Source of the DNA: Paludibacterium yongneupense DSM 18731
GTDB taxonomy: Bacteria > Pseudomonadota > Gammaproteobacteria > Burkholderiales > Chromobacteriaceae
Length of the DNA stretch: 64,000 nucleotides
NCBI RefSeq assembly: GCF_000422925.1
Contig: NZ_AUGZ01000008.1
Coordinates: 124,001-188,000, forward strand
Reading direction: 5' to 3'
How positions within the stretch are numbered: the stretch's first letter is position 1; each line of letters opens with the position of its first letter. Below are positions 57,059-64,000 of the stretch, piece after piece. The notes beneath the pieces are model-generated. The model was not told where the DNA came from. It was given only the letters and a program-made list of their open reading frames with translations, and searched no databases. Position numbers and translations under genes: made by a program.

Positions 57059-58299
57059 ATCCCGCGCTGGCTTCCGATTTGCCGCGCGCGCTGGCACGGG
57101 TGCGGAGTCTGCGCTCGGGCATGCTGCTGGTGGCCTTATGTGCGTTGGCGGTCTGTGCCGCCGCGGGAGTGGAGCTCGCATGGTTGCCGCTCATACAGGC
57201 CTGGACGGTGCTGGCGGTGCTCAATCTGCTCCTGTCCCGCCTCTCCCGGCGCGGTGTGTCGCCTGGCGGCTTGCTGGCGGCAAGCCTGTGCGCCGATGTA
57301 CTGACGCTGGCCGAGATGCTTGCGTACAGTGGTGGCGCGGCCAATCCGCTGGCCTCGCTGTTTCTGCCGCCGGTGCTGCTTGCCTCGCTGCTATGTCCGG
57401 CCGCCTTCGCCTGGAGTCTGTGCCTCGCGACGCTGGCTTTGTACGCGCTGCTGTTCGGCTGGCATCTGCCCTGGCCCTTGATGGGGCGCGATATTGTCTC
57501 GGGGGCCTCTTTTCATCTGATCGGAATGTGGCTGACCTTCGCGGTCTCGGCCTTGCTGCTGACGGCCTTCATCACCCGTCTGTCGCGACAGCTGGCCCGC
57601 AGCGAAGCCGAGCAGCGCGAAGCGCGGGCGGCCTCGCTGCGCGATGAAGCCTGGCTGACGATCGGTCTGCAAGCGGCTAGCGCCGCACATTCGCTGTCCA
57701 CGCCGCTCAATACCCTGACCCTGCTGGTCGACGACTGGTTGCGGCAGAACGCCGTCGTGCCAGGCTTGAACGAGGACCTGGCGCTGATGCGGCGTCAGCT
57801 CGAGCTGTGCCGTGAAGCCCTGCTGCGCTTGCGGCAGGGGGCCGAGCGAGACGAAGCGCCGGTCGCGGTCATCGATGTGCTGAACCAGCGTCTGCTCGCC
57901 TGGTCGTCACTGCATCCGAAGCGGCGTCTCGTCTCGGCCTCGCCGCAGGAAGACAGGCATGTGGCGCGTCTTCCTGCGGCGTTCTGGCCGGCTTTGTACA
58001 ATTTATTGAATAATGCGGCCGAAGCCGGCGATGGCATGGTCGACGTCGCCATCGCTTGGCAGGGCGATGCCTTGCAGATCGACATCGTCAATCACGAGGG
58101 AAAGTTGAGCGACGCGCAGTGCTTGCGTGCGGGGCAGCTTCCCCTTTCTTCCGACAAGGCGGCTGGCATGGGCATCGGCCTCATGCTCGCCCAGGCTGCA
58201 CTGACGCGTCTGGGGGGCACCCTCGAGCTCGGCAACCGGATCGAGGGCGGGGTCTGTGCCCGCCTGCTGTTGTCTCTTGAACACGAGGAGCCACGATGA
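57055..58299 (+). CDS. regB: RegB/PrrB-like redox sensor histidine kinase with altered H-box
   Basis: ATG 57055 overlaps the upstream kinase stop (ATGA), giving 414 residues. Five to six transmembrane helices fill residues 20-175. GGAANPL at 93-99 matches the RegB quinone-binding motif GGxxNPF except for the last residue. The phosphoacceptor region reads AAHSLSTPLNTL (H212), where RegB-type proteins usually have AHELGTPL. C252 in LELCREALLRL sits where RegB-type kinases carry a redox-active cysteine. The ATPase domain has LLNNAAEAGDG and GMGIGLMLAQAALTRLGG. It pairs with the RegA-like gene downstream. Confidence 0.8.
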   Translation: MNPALASDLPRALARVRSLRSGMLLVALCALAVCAAAGVELAWLPLIQAWTVLAVLNLLLSRLSRRGVSPGGLLAASLCADVLTLAEMLAYSGGAANPLASLFLPPVLLASLLCPAAFAWSLCLATLALYALLFGWHLPWPLMGRDIVSGASFHLIGMWLTFAVSALLLTAFITRLSRQLARSEAEQREARAASLRDEAWLTIGLQAASAAHSLSTPLNTLTLLVDDWLRQNAVVPGLNEDLALMRRQLELCREALLRLRQGAERDEAPVAVIDVLNQRLLAWSSLHPKRRLVSASPQEDRHVARLPAAFWPALYNLLNNAAEAGDGMVDVAIAWQGDALQIDIVNHEGKLSDAQCLRAGQLPLSSDKAAGMGIGLMLAQAALTRLGGTLELGNRIEGGVCARLLLSLEHEEPR

Positions 58300-58823
58300 G
58301 TCCGGACTTTCTCATTGTCGACGACGACGAGACTTTCGCCGCCGTTCTTGCGCGCACGCTATCCCGGCGCGGTTATTCCGTACGTACGGCCGCTTCGGGC
58401 GAGGCGGCGCTGGACGCACTGGATACGGCGCCCGCGCGCATCGTGCTTGACCTCAACCTGGGGGGCGACAGCGGATTGCGTCTGCTGCCACGACTGCGCG
58501 AGCGCAGCCCCCAGAGTGCGATCGTGGTGCTGACCGGCTTTGCCAGCATCGCGACGGCGGTCGAGGCGACCAAGCTAGGCGCGGTGCAGTATCTGGCGAA
58601 GCCGGTTGGCGTCGAAGAGTTGCTGCAGGCGTATTCCCGCATCGATGCCGACCCCGGGCTTCCGCTGGCGCCACAGCCCATGTCCTTGCGGCGCGTGACC
58701 TGGGAGCATCTGCAGCGGATTCTGGCCGAGCATGGCGGCAATGTATCGGCGACGGCGCGCGCTCTCAATATGCACCGCCGCACGCTGCAGCGTATGCTGG
58801 CCAAGCATCCCGTACGTGGTTAG
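58296..58823 (+). CDS. regA: RegA/PrrA-like response regulator
   Basis: The 175-residue protein overlaps the kinase gene (ATGA). The receiver has DDDE at 9-12, phosphoacceptor D52 in IVLDLNLGGDSGL and K in YLAKPVGVEELL. The C-terminal Fis-like helix-turn-helix (RVTWEHLQRILAEHGGNVSA, then ARALNMHRRTLQRMLAKHPV) is the highly conserved RegA/PrrA/ActR DNA-binding region. RegA controls respiration, carbon and nitrogen genes in response to redox state. It ends the four-gene TCS operon. Confidence 0.95.
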   Translation: MSPDFLIVDDDETFAAVLARTLSRRGYSVRTAASGEAALDALDTAPARIVLDLNLGGDSGLRLLPRLRERSPQSAIVVLTGFASIATAVEATKLGAVQYLAKPVGVEELLQAYSRIDADPGLPLAPQPMSLRRVTWEHLQRILAEHGGNVSATARALNMHRRTLQRMLAKHPVRG

Positions 58824-58893
58824 CTGTCGTCGCTAAGGTATTGAAATAGCTCTTAATTGTCTTGAGCATTTATTCCATTATCATTTATTCTTG

Positions 58894-58924
58894 CCTCTGG
58901 GCAGTACATAAAACCAGAGGAGAG
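58894..58924 (+). promoter_or_regulatory. Hairpin overlapping the ribosome-binding site of the acyl-CoA ligase
   Basis: CCTCTGG (58894-58900) and CCAGAGG (58914-58920) form a 7-bp stem; its 3' arm overlaps the AGAGGAGA ribosome-binding site before ATG 58927. The structure could limit translation initiation. A candidate promoter TTGTCT / TATCAT (16-base spacer) lies about 35 bases further upstream. Confidence 0.4.
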
Positions 58925-58926
58925 AC

Positions 58927-60561
58927 ATGATGCGTGGACAGATGATGGAGCAACCGTTGCTGATTTCCAGCTTGATCCGGCATGCCGAGGCGTATCACGG
59001 CGATACCGCGATCGTGTCGCGTGCACTGGAAGGCGGCATTCATCGATATACCTGGGGCGAGGCGGCCGTACGCGCCCGCCAGCTGGCGAACGCTCTGCTT
59101 GGACTCGGGGTCGGCCCCGGAGACCGCGTCGGCACGCTGGCCTGGAACGGTTATCGCCACCTCGAGGCCTACTACGCCATCTCCGGGGTGGAGGCCGTTT
59201 GCCATACGATCAATCCGCGCCTGTTTGCGGAACAGATCGTCTACATCATCAACCACGCCGAAGATCGCGTGCTGATGTTCGATCTGACATTTTTGCCTCT
59301 GATCGCGCAGATTCGTCCGCAGCTGACAACGGTACGCCACTTCGTGCTGATGAGCGATCGCGAGCACCTGCCGCGTCCGGTATCGAACGACGAAGTGCTG
59401 TGTTACGAGGATCTGGTCGCAAGTCACAGCGACAGCTTCGAATGGCCGGCGTTCGACGAGGATACCGCTGCCGGGCTCTGCTATACCTCGGGTACGACCG
59501 GCAGCCCGAAGGGGGTCCTGTATTCCCACCGCTCGACCGTGCTGCACGCTCTGGCCAGTTCGCTGCCGGATAGCCTGCATGTGTCGGCGGAGAGCTGCAT
59601 CATGCCGGTTGTTCCCATGTTTCACGTCAACGGCTGGGGGCTGCCTTACAGTTGCGCAATGAACGGAGCCAAGCTGGTTCTTCCCGGCGCCAAGATGGAT
59701 GCCGTCAATTTGTTCGAGTTGATAGAAAGCGAAGAGGTGACGATGGCGGCCGGCGTGCCGACCATCTGGCTGATGCTGCTTCAGCATTGCGAGCAGAATC
59801 ACTTGCGCATCCGCTCGCTCAAGCGGGTCATTGTCGGTGGCGCGGCTGCGCCGGAGTCCATGATCGAGCAATTGGCGGAACATGGGGTCGAACTGCGCCA
59901 GCTATGGGGTATGACCGAGTTGTCGCCGTGCGGGACGACCAGTACGCCGAAGTTCCATCACCGCGATCTCGATCGAGAAGCGATGTGCCGGCTGCACATG
60001 CGGCAGGGACGTCCCATCTATGGTGTCGATATCCGCATCGTCGACGATGGGGGGCTGCCTTTGCCGCATGATGGAAAGGCCTTCGGCAATTTACAGGTGC
60101 GGGGTCCGTGGGTTCTCGCACAGTACTTTCGCCAGGAGGCGGCTTCACCCGCGCATACCGCCGATGGGTGGTTCAATACCGGCGACGTGTCCACTATCGA
60201 CCCTGACGGCTATATGAAGATTACCGACCGGACCAAGGATGTGATCAAGTCGGGGGGAGAATGGATCAGTTCCATCGATCTGGAAAACATCATGGTCGGT
60301 CACCCTGCGGTGGCAGAGGCCGCCGCCATCGGCATCGAGCACCCGAAATGGGACGAGCGTCCGCTGATGGTGGTCGTTCTCAAGCCCGGTGCGGCGGCGG
60401 CGCGCGAGGAGCTGCTCGCCTTCTTTGGCGGAAAGATTGCCAAATGGTGGACGCCCGATGACGTGGTCATCGTCAACGAGCTGCCGCATACTGCGACCGG
60501 GAAATTGCAGAAAATGCGTCTGCGCGAGATGTTTCGCGACTATCGCTGGCCGCAGGCTTGA
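58927..60561 (+). CDS. Fatty-acid/carboxylate CoA ligase (AMP-forming)
   Basis: The 544-residue protein (tandem ATGs at 58927 and 58930) is an ANL-family enzyme. The P-loop-like AMP motif is GLCYTSGTTGSPKGVLYSHR, followed by WGMTELSPCGT and the A8 hinge region DGYMKITDRTKDVIKSGGEW. The catalytic Lys lies in TGKLQKMRLREMF. It is closest in style to medium/long-chain acyl-CoA synthetases and 3-methylthiopropionyl-CoA ligases. It activates a carboxylate with ATP and CoA; the chain length cannot be decided. A terminator follows at 60678. Confidence 0.9.
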   Translation: MMRGQMMEQPLLISSLIRHAEAYHGDTAIVSRALEGGIHRYTWGEAAVRARQLANALLGLGVGPGDRVGTLAWNGYRHLEAYYAISGVEAVCHTINPRLFAEQIVYIINHAEDRVLMFDLTFLPLIAQIRPQLTTVRHFVLMSDREHLPRPVSNDEVLCYEDLVASHSDSFEWPAFDEDTAAGLCYTSGTTGSPKGVLYSHRSTVLHALASSLPDSLHVSAESCIMPVVPMFHVNGWGLPYSCAMNGAKLVLPGAKMDAVNLFELIESEEVTMAAGVPTIWLMLLQHCEQNHLRIRSLKRVIVGGAAAPESMIEQLAEHGVELRQLWGMTELSPCGTTSTPKFHHRDLDREAMCRLHMRQGRPIYGVDIRIVDDGGLPLPHDGKAFGNLQVRGPWVLAQYFRQEAASPAHTADGWFNTGDVSTIDPDGYMKITDRTKDVIKSGGEWISSIDLENIMVGHPAVAEAAAIGIEHPKWDERPLMVVVLKPGAAAAREELLAFFGGKIAKWWTPDDVVIVNELPHTATGKLQKMRLREMFRDYRWPQA

Positions 60562-60606
60562 TGCCACGCTGGATGGACAGCCGGGGAAGGGCGCGCTAGA
60601 TTTTGC

Positions 60607-60628
60607 CGTACCTTGCACGCAAGGTACG
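60607..60628. repeat. Perfect inverted repeat after the CoA ligase
   Basis: CGTACCTTGC and GCAAGGTACG are perfect 10-base arms separated by AC, in the 3' region between the ligase stop and the terminator. The two-base spacer makes it better suited to a protein-binding site than a tight hairpin. Confidence 0.5.
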
Positions 60629-60677
60629 TTCAATGCGCCGGACTGTTGCCGTTCGGTGTGTTTCTTCCTCGTGTTGT

Positions 60678-60707
60678 CCCGGCGGCCTGGGCCGCCGGGG
60701 CTTTTTT
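60678..60707 (+). terminator. Rho-independent terminator after the CoA ligase
   Basis: CCCGGCGGCC and GGCCGCCGGG form a 10-bp stem with a very short loop, followed by GC and six T. Confidence 0.88.
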
Positions 60708-60716
60708 CGCCAGAAC

Positions 60717-62105
60717 CTACAGCCATTTGCCAGGGTTCATGCGGCGTTCGGGGTCGAGCAGCTGCTTGATGGCCCGCATCAGCGCGAGCGCGGCGGGGTC
60801 CTTGTAGCGCTCGAGCCAGTGGCGCTTGAGCTGCCCGATCCCGTGTTCGGCCGCCAGTGTGCCGCCGTGTCGATACACGATGTCGTAGACGATGCCGTTT
60901 ACGCGTTCTTCATCGTCGAACAGATCGGTGTTGCCCGGACGGGTGGCGGAAACGTTGTAATGCAGGTTGCCGTCGCCAGCGTGGCCGAAGGCGATGATGC
61001 GGCAGCCGGGAAAGGCCGCTTCGAGCGCCGCGCCTGCCTCGTCGATAAAGACGGGAATCGCGCTGCACGGCACCGCGATATCGTGCTTGATGCTCGGCCC
61101 CTCGCGTTTCTGGCTATCGGACAGCACTTCGCGCAAGGCCCACAGCGCTTCGCGCTCGGCCTCGTTTTTCGCGACCACGCCATCGACGGTGTGCGCCTGG
61201 GCCAGGCATTCCAGCAGCGGTGGATAAAGTGCCGCGCTGTCGCCTCCATCGGATAACTCCAGCAGGATGGCCCATGGACTCATGAAAGGGACGCGCGCGG
61301 TGTTCTGGCGCCGGACCAGCTCCAGGCAGGGGAGCGAAATCAGCTCGAAGGTGGTCAGGCGGTCTCCGAAGCGATCGCGCAGCCGGTGCAGCCAATCCAG
61401 ACCCTCCTGCGGCGTATCGACGCCGATCAGCGCGGTGGCGCGCGCCGTCGGCATCGGAAACAGGCGCAGCGTCGCCGCTGTGATCAGCCCCAGCTGCCCT
61501 TCCGCACCGATGAACAACTGCTTGATGTCGAGCCCGCTGGTGTCTTTGCGCAGGCCGGATAAATCCTCGATCAGGCTGCCATCGGGCAGGATGACTTCCA
61601 GCCCCAGCGCCAGTTCGCGCATGGTTCCATAACGCAGTACGGCCATTCCGCCAGCATTGGTCGACAGGTTGCCCCCGATCTGGCAGCTGCCCTCGCTGGC
61701 CAGCGATAGCGGGAACAGGCGCTTGTGCCTGGCGGCCAGCTGTTGCGCCGCGGCCAGGGTGACGCCGGCTTCCAGCGTCATGGTGTCGTTGCCGGCATCG
61801 ATTGCCAGTACCCGGTTCAGTCGTCCGAGGCCCACGACCAGCTGCCGGCCACTCGTGTCCGGCGTGGCGGCGCCGCAGGTCGAGGTGTTGCCGCCCTGTG
61901 GCACGACAGCCACTCGATGGCGATGGGCAAGCCGCATCAAGGCGGCCGCCTCATCGCGGGTGCCTGGCAGGGCCACCGCCAGCGCGCGGCCGAAGTAGCG
62001 CTGGCGCCAGTCCACGCAATACGGCGAGGTATCGCAATCGGCAGTCAGCAGGTGGGAGGGGCCGATCAGCGCGGCGAGTTCCTCGAGAAACGATTCAGTG
62101 TTCAT
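60717..62105 (-). CDS. FAD-linked D-2-hydroxyacid dehydrogenase (D-2-hydroxyglutarate/D-lactate type)
   Basis: The 462-residue VAO-family flavoprotein has the FAD-binding part VVPQGGNTSTCGAATPD and SCQIGGNLSTNAGGMAVLRY, and the C-terminal FAD_oxidase_C part with GHAGDGNLHYNVSATRP and LAAEHGIGQLKRHWLERY. These metal- and FAD-binding motifs are shared by D-2-hydroxyglutarate, D-lactate and GlcD enzymes; the overall fit is best to the D2HGDH group. Its start overlaps the symporter stop by 11 bases. The exact substrate is unknown. Confidence 0.85.
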   Translation of the reverse strand: MNTESFLEELAALIGPSHLLTADCDTSPYCVDWRQRYFGRALAVALPGTRDEAAALMRLAHRHRVAVVPQGGNTSTCGAATPDTSGRQLVVGLGRLNRVLAIDAGNDTMTLEAGVTLAAAQQLAARHKRLFPLSLASEGSCQIGGNLSTNAGGMAVLRYGTMRELALGLEVILPDGSLIEDLSGLRKDTSGLDIKQLFIGAEGQLGLITAATLRLFPMPTARATALIGVDTPQEGLDWLHRLRDRFGDRLTTFELISLPCLELVRRQNTARVPFMSPWAILLELSDGGDSAALYPPLLECLAQAHTVDGVVAKNEAEREALWALREVLSDSQKREGPSIKHDIAVPCSAIPVFIDEAGAALEAAFPGCRIIAFGHAGDGNLHYNVSATRPGNTDLFDDEERVNGIVYDIVYRHGGTLAAEHGIGQLKRHWLERYKDPAALALMRAIKQLLDPERRMNPGKWL

Positions 62106-63603
62106 GGTGGTTTCCTTGCCGTACGGCGGATCGCGTCATGTGCGATGCCAGGCCGCCGGCGGCGAAGGCCAGTCCGACCGAGATCAGCGCCGGGTTGGCC
62201 AACGGAAAGAGCGGGTGGGCGAAGCCGAGCAGGCCGACCCAGACGGTCGGACCGGTCACGATGGCGAATACGGAGCTGACCATCCCGGCGATGCCGCACG
62301 CCAGTGCGCCTTGCACGGTCAGGCCCGGCCAGAACAGGCTCAGCAACAGCACGGGAAAATTGGCGCTGGCGGCCAGGGCGAAAGCGAGCCCCAGCATGAA
62401 GGCGATATTCTGCTGCTGGAACAGGGTCGATAGCGCGATGGCCACGAGCCCGAGCCCCAGTGCCGCCAGGCGCGTGACGAGAAGCTCGCGGCCGCCGCCG
62501 CGGTTCTTGCGCCAGAGCACGCCGTAGACATCGTGGCCGATGGCGCCGGCGCCGGCCAGCGTCAGTCCTGCGACGACCGCCAGCATGGTGGCGAAAGCGA
62601 TGGCGGCGACGGCCGCCATCAAGGGTTCGCCGCCGATGACGCGGGCCAGGTGCAGTGCCACCATATTGCCGCCGCCGATCAGCTTGCCGGCCGCGTCGAG
62701 AAAGGCCGGATGCCCCGCGACCAGTATGATGCCACCCGCGCCTATCACCGCGTTCAGGGTGAAAAACAGCGCAATGATGCCGGTTGCCCAGCAGACCGAG
62801 ACGCGTGCCGCGCGGGCGTCGGCGACAGTGAAAAAACGCATCAGTACGTGCGGCAGCCCGAGCAGGCCGAGTACCAGCCCCAGCGCCAGCGAAATCACCT
62901 CCAGCGGTGTGCCCAGAGCCCGGCTTGGCAGCAATACCGCCGCTCCCGACGGGTGGCGGGCTACGGTTTCGCTCACCAACCGGCTCAGGCTCCAGCCGGT
63001 GTGGGCGAGCACGCCACTGGCGAGCAAAATGGCGGCGATCAGCATCAGCACCGCCTTGAGCATTTGCACCCATGTGGTGGCGAGCATGCCGCCGAGCCCG
63101 ACGTAGAGCGTCATCAGTACGCCGACCAGCGTTACGGCCGCTCCATAGGGCAAACCGAACATCATCTCGATGAGCTTGCCGGAACCGACCATCTGCACGA
63201 CGAGATAGAACAGGGTGATCAGCACGGTATTGAGCGCCGACATCAGACGGATAGAGCGTTGCGGGAAACGCCGCGCCAGGATGTCGGCGACGGTGTAGTG
63301 CCCCTGCTCGCGCAGCTTCTCCGCCAGCAGCAGCAGTAGCAGCGGCCAGCCGGCGAGGGTGGCGACGGCATAGACCAGCGAGTCGTAGCCTTGCGCGAGA
63401 ACGAGGCCGGCAGCGCCGAGGAAGGCCGCGGCGGACAGGTAGTCGCCCGCGAGCGCGAGCCCGTTTTGCCATCCGTTCACCCGCATGCCCGCGCGGAAGA
63501 ACTGCTGGGGCGTGTGCGACAGGCGCGCGGCGCGACGGGTGATCAGCAGGCTCATGGCGACGACGAGGACAAACAGCCAGATGGCGAGGGGCGAGGTCGG
63601 CAT
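62095..63603 (-). CDS. ActP-like sodium:solute symporter
   Basis: The start at ATG 63603 overlaps the DUF485 gene stop (TGATG), giving 502 residues. About 13 transmembrane helices and motifs of the SSS family are seen (GLALAGDYLSAAAFLGAAGL, GYDSLVYAVATLAGWPL, GLPHVLMRFFTVADARAAR). Together with the DUF485 protein this is the yjcH-actP arrangement, whose members carry acetate, pyruvate or other short carboxylates. Coupling to a hydroxyacid dehydrogenase suggests a hydroxy- or oxo-acid substrate. Confidence 0.9.
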   Translation of the reverse strand: MPTSPLAIWLFVLVVAMSLLITRRAARLSHTPQQFFRAGMRVNGWQNGLALAGDYLSAAAFLGAAGLVLAQGYDSLVYAVATLAGWPLLLLLLAEKLREQGHYTVADILARRFPQRSIRLMSALNTVLITLFYLVVQMVGSGKLIEMMFGLPYGAAVTLVGVLMTLYVGLGGMLATTWVQMLKAVLMLIAAILLASGVLAHTGWSLSRLVSETVARHPSGAAVLLPSRALGTPLEVISLALGLVLGLLGLPHVLMRFFTVADARAARVSVCWATGIIALFFTLNAVIGAGGIILVAGHPAFLDAAGKLIGGGNMVALHLARVIGGEPLMAAVAAIAFATMLAVVAGLTLAGAGAIGHDVYGVLWRKNRGGGRELLVTRLAALGLGLVAIALSTLFQQQNIAFMLGLAFALAASANFPVLLLSLFWPGLTVQGALACGIAGMVSSVFAIVTGPTVWVGLLGFAHPLFPLANPALISVGLAFAAGGLASHMTRSAVRQGNHHEH

Positions 63604-63818
63604 CACGCGTCCTCGCGTACGGATAGCCGGACATAAAGGACGGTGACGGCAAAGCCGAGCCAGATCAGTCCGATCGCGAGCGGTAGCGACAGCGGGATGG
63701 AGCCGCCCGGCCAGCATGGCCGCGCAAGCCAGGACGGGACGAATGCGACGACGGCGAAATACAGGGTGAGCGGTGCCAGTAGCAAGACCAGCAGGCGTCG
63801 GCGGACAACAGCGTTCAT
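63603..63818 (-). CDS. DUF485-family small membrane protein (YjcH-like)
   Basis: The 71-residue protein has two transmembrane helices (about 8-28 and 42-64) and the LSLPLAIGLIWLGFAVTVLY region of DUF485. Such proteins are encoded directly before ActP-type symporters, possibly as a subunit. Its TGA overlaps the symporter ATG by one base. Confidence 0.85.
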   Translation of the reverse strand: MNAVVRRRLLVLLLAPLTLYFAVVAFVPSWLARPCWPGGSIPLSLPLAIGLIWLGFAVTVLYVRLSVREDA

Positions 63819-63828
63819 CGGGGCGGCT

Positions 63829-64000
63829 TCACTTTTGCCAGTAGGTTTTGACGTTGACGAACTCGTAGAGTCCGAATTCGGATAGTTCGCGGCCGTAGCC
63901 TGAATCCTTGACTCCGCCGAAAGGCAGGCGCAGGTCCGAACTGGTATGGCGATTGATGAAGACGCTACCGGCCTCGATCTGGCGTGCGAGCTCCCATGCG
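63829..64000 (-). CDS. Aldehyde dehydrogenase, C-terminal end (runs off the window)
   Basis: The visible 57 codons read [20 protein letters not shown], then [20 protein letters not shown] and a C-terminal [12 protein letters not shown] before the stop at 63829. This is the C-terminal end of the aldehyde dehydrogenase superfamily, most like succinate-semialdehyde dehydrogenases (GabD/Sad). The catalytic Cys is outside the window. It lies 10 bases upstream of the DUF485 gene on the same strand, so it is probably the first visible gene of that operon. Confidence 0.9.
   Translation of the reverse strand, partial: AWELARQIEAGSVFINRHTSSDLRLPFGGVKDSGYGRELSEFGLYEFVNVKTYWQK

Overview
The window looks like ordinary chromosome from a GC-rich Gram-negative betaproteobacterium. 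The best guess is a member of the Neisseriales (Chromobacteriaceae-like). This rests on gene order and protein character (pilMNOPQ-aroK-aroB divergent from ponA; a mannose-type EIIA-HPr-EI cluster; ispB / rplU-rpmA-obgE; RegBA; ahpC-ahpF), not on any rRNA. Coding density is high, many operons use 4-base ATGA stop/start overlaps, and no transposase, integrase, prophage or CRISPR array was seen. One tRNA gene, tRNA-Arg(CCT), is present.

Layout. 1-5.3 kb: 5' part of wrbA, a YihY membrane protein, a PAS/GAF diguanylate cyclase and the siroheme synthase cysG. 5.4-7.9 kb: a regulatory-type PTS (EIIA-Man, HPr, EI) without a sugar permease. 7.9-15.4 kb: an LPS-core and envelope region with a GT4 glycosyltransferase, msbA, a GT9 heptosyltransferase, then a convergent coupled operon of GT9, GT4 and a WalW-like deacetylase. 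15.5-24.8 kb: a FimV-like small protein, aroB, aroK, a strikingly compact pilQPONM operon, divergent ponA, and an orphan LuxR-type response regulator. 24.8-30.8 kb: a DeoR / Gfo-Idh-MocA / HbpS-like operon, a lone GT4, a GNAT acetyltransferase and gnd. 31-34.8 kb: an AT-rich block with a WaaZ-like LPS gene and a membrane diguanylate cyclase fused to a C-terminal hemerythrin domain, ending at tRNA-Arg. 34.9-42.7 kb: ispB, rplU, rpmA, obgE and a three-gene MksF-MksE-MksB-like SMC/condensin operon with no MksG/JetD nuclease. 42.7-49.1 kb: a possible outer-membrane protein, RDD protein, gamma-carbonic-anhydrase-like protein, oligopeptidase A, exonuclease III and an RquA-type rhodoquinone enzyme. 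49.2-52.4 kb: ahpF, ahpC with a good OxyR-like site, and fpr. 53-58.8 kb: a metallophosphoesterase/GT4 pair resembling PlcP-Agt lipid remodelling, then a four-gene operon coupling a QseBC-like and a RegBA-like two-component system. 58.9-64 kb: an acyl-CoA ligase, then a convergent operon of aldehyde dehydrogenase (partial), DUF485 protein, ActP-like symporter and a D-2-hydroxyacid dehydrogenase.

Themes. Several genes concern redox state and oxygen: RquA (rhodoquinone, used in fumarate respiration), a RegB-like kinase with a quinone-binding-like motif, the hemerythrin cyclase, AhpCF/OxyR and Fpr. Others concern the envelope: LPS core, MsbA, PBP1A, type IV pilus alignment complex and possible phosphate-stress lipid exchange. 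The most unusual items are the hemerythrin-GGDEF fusion, the fused two-TCS operon with an altered kinase H-box, RquA, the nuclease-less MksBEF-like operon and the shortened pilus operon. All calls come from reading the sequence; no database search was run.
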